Below are positions 51,757 to 61,430 of a stretch of DNA of 64,000 nt, piece by piece (within the stretch, counting starts at the first letter, position 1; every line of letters begins with the position of its first letter). The position numbers were made by a program, and so were the translations under genes. The DNA is from Prevotella sp. (GTDB lineage: Bacteria > Bacteroidota > Bacteroidia > Bacteroidales > Bacteroidaceae). The stretch covers positions 1 to 64,000 of the forward strand of contig JAFZAH010000055.1 of NCBI GenBank assembly GCA_017548275.1. Direction: 5' to 3'. The notes under the pieces are model-generated. The model saw only the letters and a list, made by a program, of their open reading frames with translations, was not told where the DNA came from and searched no databases.

Positions 51757-53220
51757 TTATTTCCTCCTGTGCTTGACTTTTTCTATCAGAGCGGTGAGGG
51801 GGAAGTCTTTTTTCACCATATAGACGACAAAGGCGGCGAGCAACAAAGTGTTGACCGGCACCGCACCCCACAAGGGCAGATGGCGGTTGGCAAGCGTCAT
51901 GCCCATGAAAAGGACGGTGGTGAGCAACACGTAAATCATCATCTCGTGCATGGGATAGCGTATGGGGTTCTTCTTCTGACCCACGATGTATGAGAGCACC
52001 ATGGCGGTAAAATATCCGGCGAATCCGCCCCAAGCGCAAGCGATATACCCCACTTTCGGTACGAAGACGACATTGATGATGAGCAGCACGATGACACCCG
52101 CCAGTGAGAACCACAGTCCCCAGATGGTTTTGTCAATGAGTTTATACCAAAAAGAGAGGTTGAAATAGACACCCATCATGATTTCCGCTGCCATGACAAT
52201 AGGCACCACGCGCAAACCATCCCAGTAGTCGCGCCCGATGATATACTTCAAGATGCCGATATACGCCACCACGGCGAGGAACGCCAGGAGTGTGAAAATG
52301 AGGAAATACTTCATAGCCTTGGCGTAATACTCCTTGCTGTCCTTGTCATTGGCTTTTCCGAAAACCAAGGGCTCGTATGCATAGCGGAAAGCCTGAGTAA
52401 TCATGGCCATAATCATCGCTATCTTCACGGCGGCACCGTAGATGCCGAGGTCAACCTGTCCCTGATGTCCCTCCACCAGTTTGGGATAGAGAATCTTGTC
52501 GGCAGACTGATTGAGAACACCCGCCAGTCCCAACATCAGGATGGGCCAACTGTAAGAGAGCATCGGCCGCAGCAGTGACATGTCGAAACCGTAACGCACG
52601 AGCGACAATTCCTTGATGAAGAAAAATGTGACAAATGACGTGCAGAACAAGTTGATGATGAACACATAGACCACATCGGTGGCGCGTCCGGTGAAGAGCG
52701 GCAACACGAGGAAGGCCAACAGATTGAGCACAATATTCAAGCCGATGAACAACATTTTCAACTTGAAGAACTTGACGGCTTTCCGCTGATAACGCAGATA
52801 GGCAAAGGGGATGGCCTGTATGGCGTCGAGTGCTACGGTGGCAGCCATGGTCCACACATACACCGGGTGGTCGGCATAGCCCAGGAAGGCTGACACGGAA
52901 TTGATATTGAGCAGGACAAGAATGAAGAACACTATCGCCAAGACCGACACGATAATGAGCGAGGTGCTAAATACGCGTTTGGGTTCCACACCCTCATTCT
53001 CTTTGTTGGCAAAGCGGAAGAACGTGGTTTCCATGCCAAAAGTGAGCAACACCATGATAAGTGCCGTGTAAGCATACACATTGGTCACAACGCCGTATCC
53101 GCCGCTCTCAGCGGCAATCTTGGCAGTATAGAGCGGCACGAGCAGATAATTGAGAAATCTGCCCACGATGCTGCTCATCCCGTATATCACGGTGTCTTTG
53201 GCTAAACTCTTAAATTCCAT
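51757..53220 (-). CDS. polysaccharide/lipid flippase of the MATE/MurJ-like superfamily (Wzx type)
   Basis: 487 residues with about 14 hydrophobic helices. The N-terminus LAKDTVIYGMSSIVGRFLNY and the segment FGMETTFFRFANKENEG are typical of Bacteroidetes oligosaccharide flippases of the MOP exporter superfamily. It should move an undecaprenyl-linked glycan across the inner membrane. No glycosyltransferase genes are near, so it may serve a scattered pathway. It lies between SpmAB and the S46 peptidase on one strand, with 81 bp upstream. Confidence 0.85.
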   Translation of the reverse strand: MEFKSLAKDTVIYGMSSIVGRFLNYLLVPLYTAKIAAESGGYGVVTNVYAYTALIMVLLTFGMETTFFRFANKENEGVEPKRVFSTSLIIVSVLAIVFFILVLLNINSVSAFLGYADHPVYVWTMAATVALDAIQAIPFAYLRYQRKAVKFFKLKMLFIGLNIVLNLLAFLVLPLFTGRATDVVYVFIINLFCTSFVTFFFIKELSLVRYGFDMSLLRPMLSYSWPILMLGLAGVLNQSADKILYPKLVEGHQGQVDLGIYGAAVKIAMIMAMITQAFRYAYEPLVFGKANDKDSKEYYAKAMKYFLIFTLLAFLAVVAYIGILKYIIGRDYWDGLRVVPIVMAAEIMMGVYFNLSFWYKLIDKTIWGLWFSLAGVIVLLIINVVFVPKVGYIACAWGGFAGYFTAMVLSYIVGQKKNPIRYPMHEMMIYVLLTTVLFMGMTLANRHLPLWGAVPVNTLLLAAFVVYMVKKDFPLTALIEKVKHRRK

Positions 53221-53301
53221 CTTTCAACAGTTAAGGTGTGTCCTATTCATTCTGATATTATTCTTCAGGCGCGAATCTATGTTATATAAATAGAACTCAC
53301 C

Positions 53302-54531
53302 TTAAAAGAACATATAGGCAAGCGCTATCGCGGCAATGACACCGGCCAGGTCGGCCAAGAGTCCGCAAGTGACAGCATGGCGTGTGTATTTGATGCTGAC
53401 TGAACCGAAATAGACAGCAAGAATATAGAACGTGGTGTCGGTGCTTCCCTGGAACAGACAACTGAGGCGTCCCACAAATGAGTCGGGACCATATTGTGTC
53501 ATCGCATCGAGCATCATACCGCGCGCGCCACTACCTGAAAGCGGTTTCATCAGAGCGGTAGGCAACGCATCTACAAAGTCGGTGCTGAACCCGAGTACGC
53601 CCACCAGCCAGCGGATGCCCTCGAGCAACCAGTCCATCGCCCCCGAAGCGCGAAACACAGCGATGCCCACGAGGAACGCCACCAGATAGGGGATGATGCG
53701 CACGGCGGTGGTGAATCCGTCTTTCGCACCGTCGATAAAGGCCTCATACACATTGATGCGTTTCAGCATACCCGCCACGATGAACCCCACAATAATCAGC
53801 AAAAGAAGAACACTTGCCACGGAGATGCTCACCTTATCGACCATCATGGTGTCCAACTGCATGAATCCCCACACGACGGCAGCCATGAACAGGCATACGC
53901 CACCCAGTGTGAGCAGCAAAGTGCGGTTGAAGAGGTTGATTTTCTGATAAATGGACGTCACGATGATGCCCGCGAGAGTCGCCACGATAGTAGCCAGCAG
54001 GATGGGTATGAACACATCGGTAGGTTGTGCCGCCCCCTGTTGCGCCCTGTATGAGAGGATGGAGACGGGAATGATGGTCAGACCGCTGGTGTTGAGCACG
54101 AGGAACATAATCATCGGGTTCGAAGCGGTGTCCTTCTTTGTGTTGAGTTCCTGCATCTGCTCCATGGCTTTCAGTCCGAGCGGCGTGGCGGCATTGTCCA
54201 AGCCCAGCATATTGGCGGAGATGTTCATAAAGATGGAACCCGTGGCGGGATGCCCTTTGGGTATGTCGGGAAAGAGACGTGTGAAGACGGGCGAGAGTCC
54301 GCGTGCCAGCCAGTTGACCATGCCGGCGCGCTCGCCTATTTTCATCACACCCAGCCAGAGAGCCAACATGCCCGTCAGACCGATAGATATTTCAAAAGCG
54401 TTTTTTGACGAGGAGAAGGTGGAATCCATCATCGAAGGGAACACATCCACATCTCCGAAAAAAACCAGCCGCACCAATCCCACAAGAAAGGCGACGACAA
54501 AAAAAGCGATCCAAATATAGTTTAGAACCAT
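53302..54531 (-). CDS. SpmA-SpmB fusion, nucleoside-recognition (Gate) domain protein
   Basis: 409 residues, polytopic. The first half (GLTGMLALWLGVMKIGERAG and FMNISANMLGLDNAATPLGL) is SpmA-like. The second half (GFIVAGMLKRINVYEAFIDG, AKDGFTTAVRIIPYLVAFLV, DALPTALMKPLSGSGARGMM and CLFQGSTDTTFYILAVYFG) is SpmB-like. In spore formers these are separate proteins; in the non-sporulating Bacteroidales they occur fused and are presumed transporters. It has its own promoter at 54600 and is probably co-transcribed with the flippase. Confidence 0.9.
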   Translation of the reverse strand: MVLNYIWIAFFVVAFLVGLVRLVFFGDVDVFPSMMDSTFSSSKNAFEISIGLTGMLALWLGVMKIGERAGMVNWLARGLSPVFTRLFPDIPKGHPATGSIFMNISANMLGLDNAATPLGLKAMEQMQELNTKKDTASNPMIMFLVLNTSGLTIIPVSILSYRAQQGAAQPTDVFIPILLATIVATLAGIIVTSIYQKINLFNRTLLLTLGGVCLFMAAVVWGFMQLDTMMVDKVSISVASVLLLLIIVGFIVAGMLKRINVYEAFIDGAKDGFTTAVRIIPYLVAFLVGIAVFRASGAMDWLLEGIRWLVGVLGFSTDFVDALPTALMKPLSGSGARGMMLDAMTQYGPDSFVGRLSCLFQGSTDTTFYILAVYFGSVSIKYTRHAVTCGLLADLAGVIAAIALAYMFF

Positions 54532-54599
54532 GTCCGTCTAATAAACTAAAATGAGAGGGGATGTCATCTCACTTCTTATACCCCCTCTTTCAAGCGATG

Positions 54600-54607
54600 C
54601 AAAGATA
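54600..54607 (-). promoter_or_regulatory. promoter of the SpmAB gene
   Basis: CAAAGATA on the plus strand is TATCTTTG on the minus strand, 68 bp before the ATG. Confidence 0.65.
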
Positions 54608-54676
54608 ACGAAAAAAATTGCATTGAATCATGATTTGCCGTTTTTTTTGCATTATTTTGCCTTATGCTGACAAACG

Positions 54677-54720
54677 GGGCAGATGATTCCCTCGGCAACG
54701 GATATCCGCATCATCTGCCC
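54677..54720 (-). terminator. hairpin left over from the decayed gene
   Basis: GGGCAGATGAT and ATCATCTGCCC are exact complements around a 22-nt loop, 8 bp after the stop codon of the aldo/keto reductase remnant. Confidence 0.65.
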
Positions 54721-54728
54721 ACGAGGTG

Positions 54729-54852
54729 TTACCATGGAAACGTTTCGGGGTCATTGAGCACATTCGAACGCAGATTCCGGTTCAAGGCCGAAATAGCACT
54801 CATATCCTCATCGGTCAGGGTGAAGTTCATCACGTCTAAGTTCTCGGAAAAA
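54729..54852 (-). pseudogene. C-terminal remnant of an aldo/keto reductase
   Basis: The minus strand encodes HFSENLDVMNFTLTDEDMSA, then ISALNRNLRSNVLNDPETFPW and a TAA stop at 54729. This is the standard C-terminal end of 2,5-diketogluconate-reductase-type aldo/keto reductases (ENxxVxxFxLxxEDMxxIxxL). Upstream, the frame runs into GAATGACGAATG low-complexity DNA, and no more of the enzyme (about 240 residues) remains. A terminator hairpin still follows it. Confidence 0.75.
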
Positions 54853-54928
54853 TGGTTGGGGAATGACGAATGTTGAATGACGAATGACGAATTATCGCTC
54901 GCGATAAATAATTTTGAATTATCAATTG

Positions 54929-55396
54929 TTACTCCACGCTCTCAATGCGGAGACGCATCAGACCAGCGGGAACGCTCACCTCAACGATATCACCAACCTT
55001 TTTATTCATCAGGGCTTGTGCGATGGGCGATTTGACGGAGATCTTCCCTTCACGGATGTTCGCCTCGTGCGGACTGGCAATGGTGTAAGTCATCCGGTTG
55101 TTGTTCGTCAAGTTGGTCATCTCGACACGGCTGAGCAACTGCACGGTCTCTGACGAATGGCGCGACATGTCGAAGACTCGCGCGTTGGCCAATACCCGTT
55201 GTTTGAAACGTATTCTGCTCAGCAGGCGCGACTGTTCGCGTTTAGCGGCATGATACTCGAAATTCTCGCTCAGGTCGCCTTTATCACGAGCCTCAGCAAT
55301 CGCCTCTCTTACCTGAGGCAGTTCCACCGTTTCCAGTTGGTGTAGTTCGGCCACGAGTTTATCGTAACCTTCTTGTGACATATATTCAAAAGCCAT
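54929..55396 (-). CDS. greA: transcription elongation factor GreA
   Basis: 155 residues, normal length. The N-terminal coiled coil carries the tip acidic residues in ARDKGDLSENFEYHAAKREQ. The C-terminal globular domain includes ISVKSPIAQALMNKKVGD. It binds the RNA polymerase secondary channel and stimulates cleavage of backtracked RNA. It is apparently monocistronic; I see no consensus promoter directly upstream. Confidence 0.96.
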   Translation of the reverse strand: MAFEYMSQEGYDKLVAELHQLETVELPQVREAIAEARDKGDLSENFEYHAAKREQSRLLSRIRFKQRVLANARVFDMSRHSSETVQLLSRVEMTNLTNNNRMTYTIASPHEANIREGKISVKSPIAQALMNKKVGDIVEVSVPAGLMRLRIESVE

Positions 55397-55475
55397 GTTA
55401 CTTATGTTATAGGAGCATCGTCGGCTTACCTTAGATAATCATACAGAAAGAGGTGCATGTGCTCCCGGTTATTAA

Positions 55476-56201
55476 CTATTTGGATGGCGAAGGACACTCC
55501 AGCGTCCAGCCGAAATCGTTATGATAAATCATCTGTCGGGTCATACCGCCGTCGATGCAGATGTTCTCGCCCGTGATGAATCCCGCTTTGTCGGAACAAA
55601 GATACAGCACCATATTGGCGATATCCATCGGATTACCGACTCGCCCGACAGGCTGTTGTATGGCGTCGGGACCCTCATAGACGGTATAACTGGTGTCAAT
55701 CCACCCTGGAGAGATAGAGTTGACACGCACACGCCCGGCCAGACTGACCGCCAACGCATGGGTCAAAGCGGCAATGCCTCCCTTGGCGGCAGTGTAACTC
55801 TCCGTTTGGGGCTGACTCATACGGTCGCGTGACGAGGAGATATTCACGATGGCCGCACCTTCGGAAAAATGCTTTGTGAAGAGTTTAGTCAGATAAAAGG
55901 GAGCCGTGACGCCCACACTCATGGCATATTGAAAATCTTCGTAGGTACAATCGTCGATGCCTTTCATCAACGGCAGCGCATTGTTGACCAAATAGTCTAT
56001 CTTGCCATATCTTGCAATGACTTCGCCGGCAAAACGCTCAAGCACCTGCCGGTCGGAGATGTCGCCCACAAAGTGGTCGCCCGCCTGTTTGTCTATCACA
56101 CAAACGTGCGCTCCCGCCTTGCGAAACTCCTCGGCGATACACCGCCCGATGCCCTGGGCACCGCCCGTGACAACGGCCACCTTATCTTTGAAACAGTCCA
56201 T
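55476..56201 (-). CDS. short-chain dehydrogenase/reductase
   Basis: 241 residues. NAD(P)-binding TGGAQGIGRCIA, NNALP (variant of NNAG), catalytic Ser in VNISSSRDRM and YTAAKGG (Tyr, Lys), then SPGWIDTS and the C-terminal ICIDGGMTRQMIYH. The classical SDR catalytic residues are all present. The substrate is unknown; the family includes sugar, steroid and acyl reductases. It has a consensus promoter of its own and is divergent from the rimP operon. Confidence 0.9.
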   Translation of the reverse strand: MDCFKDKVAVVTGGAQGIGRCIAEEFRKAGAHVCVIDKQAGDHFVGDISDRQVLERFAGEVIARYGKIDYLVNNALPLMKGIDDCTYEDFQYAMSVGVTAPFYLTKLFTKHFSEGAAIVNISSSRDRMSQPQTESYTAAKGGIAALTHALAVSLAGRVRVNSISPGWIDTSYTVYEGPDAIQQPVGRVGNPMDIANMVLYLCSDKAGFITGENICIDGGMTRQMIYHNDFGWTLECPSPSK

Positions 56202-56249
56202 ATCCTATGATTATTTACCGTTGAAGGATTTTTATCACCTTGAACTGTG

Positions 56250-56280
56250 CAAAGATACGGAAAGTCGGGAGCAAAACAAA
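56250..56280 (-). promoter_or_regulatory. promoter of the SDR gene
   Basis: On the minus strand TTTG (56280-56277), 19 bp, then TATCTTTG (56257-56250): a complete consensus pair. Confidence 0.8.
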
Positions 56281-56410
56281 GAAACTTCTTTCTTTTTTTG
56301 CCGAGGCAAGGTAAAACACCGGTTTTGATTGTTTCTAAACAAAATAAACGTCCTTATCTTCAAATGGTTACCCGAATAACCCGATATTTGTCAAAAAAAA
56401 GGGGAAAAAC

Positions 56411-56441
56411 TTGCACAGGTGGGAAAAAGTTCGTACTTTTG
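56411..56441 (+). promoter_or_regulatory. promoter of the rimP-nusA-infB operon
   Basis: TTG at 56411-56413 and TACTTTTG at 56434-56441 with 20 bp between; the start is about 65 bp before the rimP ATG. Confidence 0.75.
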
Positions 56442-56455
56442 CACCCGTTCAGTGG

Positions 56456-56482
56456 AATGAGGGGCTGCGAAAGCCCCTCATT
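56456..56482 (+). promoter_or_regulatory. leader hairpin before rimP, attenuator-like
   Basis: An 11-bp GC-rich stem (AATGAGGGGCT/AGCCCCTCATT) with loop GCGAA, followed by TTCATT, lies between the transcription start and rimP. It resembles an intrinsic terminator with a weak U-tract and may attenuate or stabilise the operon mRNA, possibly under NusA feedback. Confidence 0.6.
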
Positions 56483-56505
56483 TTCATTATAATATACGTA
56501 ATGTT

Positions 56506-56973
56506 ATGATAGACAAGACCGTTGTAAAACAGTTAGTAGAAGAGTGGCTCGAGGGGAAAGATTATTTCCTCGTCGATATTGAAATCAGTTCCGACAACCG
56601 CATCGTGGTGGAGATAGACCATGCCGACGGTGTGTGGATAGAAGACTGTGTGGCTTTGAGCCGTTTTATTGAGGAGCGTCTCGACCGCGAGGTGGAGGAT
56701 TATGAATTGGAGGTCGGTTCCGCCGGGCTGGGGCAGCCGTTTAAGGTGCCACAGCAGTATGTCAACTTCACCGGTAAGGAGGTAGAAGTGCTCGACGCTG
56801 ACGGCAAGAAATACAAAGGTCTGCTCAAATCCGTTGACGGCAACCAGTTTACCGTGACCGTCAAGGAGAAAATCCAGGAAGAGGGCAAGAAACGCCCCGT
56901 GATGACCGATGTGGACAAGCAATTCGAGATGGACAAAGTAAAATACACAAAATATCTAATCAGTTTCAAATAA
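56506..56973 (+). CDS. rimP: ribosome maturation factor RimP
   Basis: 155 residues. The N-terminal domain has YFLVDIEISSDNRIVVEIDH and LSRFIEERLDREVEDYELEV, and the SAGLGQPFK segment is the standard RimP hinge; the C-terminal SH3-like domain is KEVEVLDADGKKYKGLLKSV. It assists maturation of the 30S subunit. It is first in the usual rimP-nusA-infB order, 4 bp before nusA. Confidence 0.96.
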   Translation: MIDKTVVKQLVEEWLEGKDYFLVDIEISSDNRIVVEIDHADGVWIEDCVALSRFIEERLDREVEDYELEVGSAGLGQPFKVPQQYVNFTGKEVEVLDADGKKYKGLLKSVDGNQFTVTVKEKIQEEGKKRPVMTDVDKQFEMDKVKYTKYLISFK

Positions 56974-56977
56974 AGCT

Positions 56978-58303
56978 ATGGCAGCAAGAAAAACAGTAGA
57001 AGAGACTCCGAACATGATCGAGACCTTCAAGGAGTTCAAAGACACCAAGAACATCGATCGCACCACGCTGGTCAGCGTGTTGGAGGAGAGTTTCAGAAAT
57101 GTCATCGCCAAGATGTTTGGCAGTGACGAGAATTATGATGTCATCGTCAACCCCGACAAGGGCGACTTCGAGATTTACCGCAGTCGCGTGGTTGTGCCCG
57201 ACGGTGAGGTGGAGGACGAAAACAAGGAAATCAGCCTGAAAGACGCCCAGAAGATTGAGCCCGACTACGAAGTGGGCGAAGATGTGACCGAGCGTGTGGA
57301 TTTCGCCAAATTCGGCCGTCGCGCCATCCTCAACCTGCGGCAGACGCTTGCATCGAAGATTCTCGAACTGGAACATGACTCTCTTTATAACAAATACAAG
57401 GACAAAGTGGGCATGATTATCAGCGGCGAGGTCAACATTGTGTATAAACGCGAATGGATGGTCATCGACGATGAGGGTCATGAACTCATACTGCCCCGGT
57501 CAGAGATGATTCCTGCCGATTATGAGAAGAAAAGCGAGAAGACAGCCGGAAAGCACCCTTATGGCAATGGTGACACCATCCGTGCCGTCATCGTCCGAGT
57601 AGATAATGAGAACAACAATCCCAAAATCATCCTCTCACGTACCAGTCCCCTGTTCTTGCAGCGTCTGTTAGAGGCTGAGGTGCCCGAAATCAACGACGGA
57701 CTCATCTCTATCAAGAAGATAGCACGTATGCCGGGCGACAGGGCAAAAGTGGCCGTAGAGAGTTATGACGACCGCATCGACCCTGTGGGCGCATGTGTGG
57801 GACAGAAAGGCAGCCGTGTGCACAGCATCGTGAGAGAATTGCAAAATGAAAACATCGATGTGATTAACTACTCGGCAAATGTGAAACTGTTCATTCAGCG
57901 CGCATTGGCACCCGCCAACGTGTCGAGCATCACCATCGACCAGGAAAACAGGAAAGCACAGGTATATCTACGTCCCGAGGAGGTGTCGCTGGCTATCGGT
58001 AAAAACGGTGTCAATATCAAATTGGCATCCATGTTGACAGAATACACCATCGACGTGTTCCGCGAGCGCGTCGGTGAAGAAAATGAGGATGACGTGGATT
58101 TGAACGAGTTCAAGGACGAGATTGACGAGTGGATTATCGACTCCATCAAACGTATCGGTCTCGACACCGCAAGACAAGTGCTCAAATATCCACGTGAGTT
58201 GCTGGTCGAAAAAGCCGACCTTGAAGAAGAGACCGTCGACGAGGTGCTCGATGTGCTCCGTGCTGAGTTTGAAAACGAAGACGAAGCCGAGGATGCACAA
58301 TGA
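56978..58303 (+). CDS. nusA: transcription termination/antitermination factor NusA
   Basis: 441 residues. The N-terminal RNA-polymerase-binding domain covers about 1-125. The S1 domain starts near 135 (GMIISGEVNIVYKREWMVID). KH1/KH2 are at about 225-365, with DPVGACVGQKGSRVHSIVRE and the second KH LAIGKNGVNIKLAS. The tail is short and acidic (EDEAEDAQ) without the repeated acidic domains of E. coli. It modulates pausing, termination and antitermination. It sits between rimP and infB and may feed back on the leader hairpin. Confidence 0.97.
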   Translation: MAARKTVEETPNMIETFKEFKDTKNIDRTTLVSVLEESFRNVIAKMFGSDENYDVIVNPDKGDFEIYRSRVVVPDGEVEDENKEISLKDAQKIEPDYEVGEDVTERVDFAKFGRRAILNLRQTLASKILELEHDSLYNKYKDKVGMIISGEVNIVYKREWMVIDDEGHELILPRSEMIPADYEKKSEKTAGKHPYGNGDTIRAVIVRVDNENNNPKIILSRTSPLFLQRLLEAEVPEINDGLISIKKIARMPGDRAKVAVESYDDRIDPVGACVGQKGSRVHSIVRELQNENIDVINYSANVKLFIQRALAPANVSSITIDQENRKAQVYLRPEEVSLAIGKNGVNIKLASMLTEYTIDVFRERVGEENEDDVDLNEFKDEIDEWIIDSIKRIGLDTARQVLKYPRELLVEKADLEEETVDEVLDVLRAEFENEDEAEDAQ

Positions 58304-58362
58304 TGCATGAACGTCAAGTGTCGATTTTAATTATAAATTTATAAAAAAGCAATTATCAATAA

Positions 58363-61221
58363 ATGAGTGTCAGATTTAGCAAAGTAATTCGTGAATTAAA
58401 CATAGGACTTCAAACGGCAGTTGATTTCCTTGAAAAGAAAGGTTTGGGCGAGGTGAAGAATGATCCTAATTTCAAACTCAACGACGCTCAATACGAGGCG
58501 CTCGTGGAGCAATTCCAGAAAGACAAGGAGCAGAAAAGCCAAGCCGACAAAATCTTCCAAAAACGGCCAAAAGAGAAAAAGCGCACAGAGGATGCACCCT
58601 CTCACAAGGCGGAAGATCTGCTCGACAACAACCGTCAGCAGTTCAAACCCTTGGGAAGGATTGACCTTGACACCCTGGGCAAAAAACAAAATGCCCCGGA
58701 GCCTGCCACGGATGCAGTGAAAACTGACACCGAGGAGCAAAAAGTGAGCGCACCCAAACAGAAGCCTGCTGCCGAGGTTTCTGAAACGGTGACCGTCGAA
58801 GAGAAGAAAGAGGAGAACAAAGAAGAGCCCGTGGTCAAAGAGCAACCTGTGGAAACGAAGACAGAGCAGCCCGAACCGGAGCAACAGGAGACGATACCCG
58901 AGGCCGATGAGACGGCCGAGAAGGAAGCACCTGCCACAGAACCGGAAGAGGCCGCCACAGAGCAGGAGGCACACGACGCCAAGATTTTCACCCTCAAGAG
59001 CGAACAGAAAGCGGCACCGAAAGTAAATGTGCTGGGTAAAATTGACCTCGACTCCATCAACCAAAGCACCCGCCCGAAGAAAAAATCCAAGGAGGAGCGC
59101 CGCAAGGAGCGCGAGGAGAAGGCACAGCAGCAGCGCGGAGAAAAGAAAAAACGTGTGCGTATCAGTGCCGAACGCGTGGACATCAATGCCGCCGTCAACC
59201 AAGGTGGCGGACAGTCCGGCAAGAACAAGAACAACAACAATAACAACCAGGGTGCGAACAACAACCAAGCGGGCGGAAAGAAGAAAAACCGCAAGCGCAA
59301 CCAGAAACCCTTAGAGGTAAACGAGGAGGATGTGGCACGCCAGGTAAAAGAGACGTTGGCACGCCTCACTTCGAAGACACAGAACAAGAAGGGCGCCAAA
59401 TACCGCAAAGAGAAGCGCGAGGCCGTTCAAGAAAAACTCATGGAGGAGAATGAGGCAGCACGCGCAGAGAGCAAGGTGCTGAAACTCACCGAGTTCGTGA
59501 CAGTCAGCGAGTTGGCCACAATGATGAACGTGCCCGTGGTGAAAGTCATCGGCACCTGCATGAGCGTGGGTATCATGGTATCTATCAACCAGCGACTCGA
59601 CGCTGAGACCATCAATATCGTGGCCGATGAGTTCGGGTTTAAGACCGAATACGTCAGCGCAGAGGTCAGCGAGGCTATTCATGAGGAGGCCGACGACGAG
59701 AGCGACCTCCAGTTCCGCGCGCCTATCGTCACTGTCATGGGTCATGTCGACCACGGTAAGACCTCGTTGCTTGACTACATCCGCAAGACCAATGTCATCG
59801 CGGGTGAGGCAGGCGGTATCACCCAGCACATCGGTGCATACAACGTGACACTGGCCGACGGACGGCGCATCACCTTCCTCGACACACCGGGCCACGAGGC
59901 ATTCACCGCCATGCGTGCCCGTGGTACACAGGTCACCGACATCGCCATCATCATCATCGCAGCCGACGACAGCGTCATGCCCACCACCAAGGAGGCTATC
60001 GCACATGCTCAGGCCGCCAATGTGCCCATGGTGTTCGCCATCAACAAAATAGACAAACCGGGTGCCAACCCCGACAAGATACGTGAAGACCTCGCCAACA
60101 TGAACCTGCTGGTGGAAGACTGGGGCGGTAAGTACCAGTGCCAGGAGATTTCAGCCAAGAAGGGCATGGGTGTGGATGAACTGCTTGAGAAAGTGCTGCT
60201 CGAGGCCGAGATGCTCGAACTAAAGGCCAATCCCAACCGCAAGGCTACAGGTAGCATTATCGAGTCGTCGCTCGACAAAGGACGCGGATACGTTTCGACC
60301 GTCCTCGTGTCAAACGGCACGCTCAAAGTGGGTGACGTGGTGCTGGCAGGTACCGCTCACGGACGCATCAAGGCTATGTTCAACGAACGTAACCAGCGCA
60401 TGCAACAGGCCGGACCCGCCGAGCCCGCTATCATCCTGGGACTCAACGGCGCTCCGACCGCCGGCGACTCCTTCCACATCATGGAGAGTGAGCAAGAGGC
60501 CCGTGAAATAGCCAACAAGCGTGAGCAGTTGCAGCGTGAGCAGGGTCTGCGCACACAGACGCGTCTCACCCTCTCCGACATCAGCCACCGTATCGCCTTG
60601 GGCGAGTTCAAAGAACTCAACCTCATCGTCAAGGGCGACACCGACGGTTCGGTCGAGGCTCTCAGCGACTCGTTCCTCAAACTTTCCACCGAGAAAATCA
60701 AGGTCAATGTCATCCGAAAGGGCGTTGGACAGATTTCTGAGAACGATGTGCAGTTTGCCGATTCTTCCGATGCTATCATCGTGGGATTCCAGGTACGCCC
60801 GTCAGCCGACGCCCGCCGCATCGCTTCACAGGAAGGCGTGGAAATCAACACCTACTCCGTCATTTACGATGCCATCGAGGATGTGAAAGACGCCATGATC
60901 GGTATGCTGGACAAGGTGAAGAAGGAAATCGTGACCGGTCAGGTTGAGGTGCGTGAGGTCTATCATATCTCGAAAGTGGGTGCCGTGGCAGGTGCCATGG
61001 TCACGGAAGGAAAGGTACACCGCAACGACAAGGCACGCCTCGTGCGCGATGGTATCGTGGTACACACCGGCGACATCAACGCTCTGAAACGCTATAAGGA
61101 CGACGTGAAAGAGGTGGGTGTCAATTTCGAGTGCGGTATCTCGCTCGTCAACTTTAACGACATTCAGGTGGGCGACATCATCGAGACCTACACTGAAATA
61201 GAAGTACAGCAGAAGTTGTAA
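58363..61221 (+). CDS. infB: translation initiation factor IF-2
   Basis: 952 residues. An IF2N module lies at 1-55, followed by a long low-complexity region (about 60-330) rich in Glu, Pro and Lys, with an Asn/Gly/Gln tract near 287-310 ([14 protein letters not shown]). A second IF2N module lies near 360-415. The GTPase has GHVDHGKT at 460-467, DTPGHEAF and NKIDKPG, followed by domains II-IV. It delivers initiator tRNA to the 30S subunit. It ends before a strong terminator at 61277-61320. Confidence 0.97.
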   Translation: MSVRFSKVIRELNIGLQTAVDFLEKKGLGEVKNDPNFKLNDAQYEALVEQFQKDKEQKSQADKIFQKRPKEKKRTEDAPSHKAEDLLDNNRQQFKPLGRIDLDTLGKKQNAPEPATDAVKTDTEEQKVSAPKQKPAAEVSETVTVEEKKEENKEEPVVKEQPVETKTEQPEPEQQETIPEADETAEKEAPATEPEEAATEQEAHDAKIFTLKSEQKAAPKVNVLGKIDLDSINQSTRPKKKSKEERRKEREEKAQQQRGEKKKRVRISAERVDINAAVNQGGGQSGKNKNNNNNNQGANNNQAGGKKKNRKRNQKPLEVNEEDVARQVKETLARLTSKTQNKKGAKYRKEKREAVQEKLMEENEAARAESKVLKLTEFVTVSELATMMNVPVVKVIGTCMSVGIMVSINQRLDAETINIVADEFGFKTEYVSAEVSEAIHEEADDESDLQFRAPIVTVMGHVDHGKTSLLDYIRKTNVIAGEAGGITQHIGAYNVTLADGRRITFLDTPGHEAFTAMRARGTQVTDIAIIIIAADDSVMPTTKEAIAHAQAANVPMVFAINKIDKPGANPDKIREDLANMNLLVEDWGGKYQCQEISAKKGMGVDELLEKVLLEAEMLELKANPNRKATGSIIESSLDKGRGYVSTVLVSNGTLKVGDVVLAGTAHGRIKAMFNERNQRMQQAGPAEPAIILGLNGAPTAGDSFHIMESEQEAREIANKREQLQREQGLRTQTRLTLSDISHRIALGEFKELNLIVKGDTDGSVEALSDSFLKLSTEKIKVNVIRKGVGQISENDVQFADSSDAIIVGFQVRPSADARRIASQEGVEINTYSVIYDAIEDVKDAMIGMLDKVKKEIVTGQVEVREVYHISKVGAVAGAMVTEGKVHRNDKARLVRDGIVVHTGDINALKRYKDDVKEVGVNFECGISLVNFNDIQVGDIIETYTEIEVQQKL

Positions 61222-61276
61222 TTTTACGGGGCAAGGAGCAGGAGAACACTCCGCCTCTTGTGGATTATCGGGGACG

Positions 61277-61320
61277 CAGGCGTCTCGTCTGCGCATTGTC
61301 GCGGGCGAGACGCCTGTTTT
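61277..61320 (+). terminator. terminator of the rimP-nusA-infB operon
   Basis: CAGGCGTCTCG and CGAGACGCCTG form a perfect 11-bp stem, followed directly by TTTT. Confidence 0.8.
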
Positions 61321-61324
61321 AGTG

Positions 61325-61428
61325 GTTGAGGTGAGAGGTAAAAGGTGAAAGATTACTCCCATGCTCCATTTTTTCCCATAACTCCCTGTACTCCCACCCC
61401 CAATTTCCCAAACGACCAAACGACGACA
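61325..61428 (+). repeat. AGGTGAGAGG repeat plus AACTCCC leader before sufB
   Basis: GAGGTGAGAGGTAAAAGGTG is followed by GATTACTCCCATGC, ACTCCCTGTACTCCC and CCAAACGACCAAACGACGAC. It has the same element order as at 17045-17200, ahead of an acyl carrier gene. Confidence 0.7.
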
Positions 61429-61430
61429 GA

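Noticed and set aside
54664..54876. 70-residue plus-strand frame
   Set aside because: The opposite strand encodes a recognisable aldo/keto reductase C-terminus, so this is its shadow.
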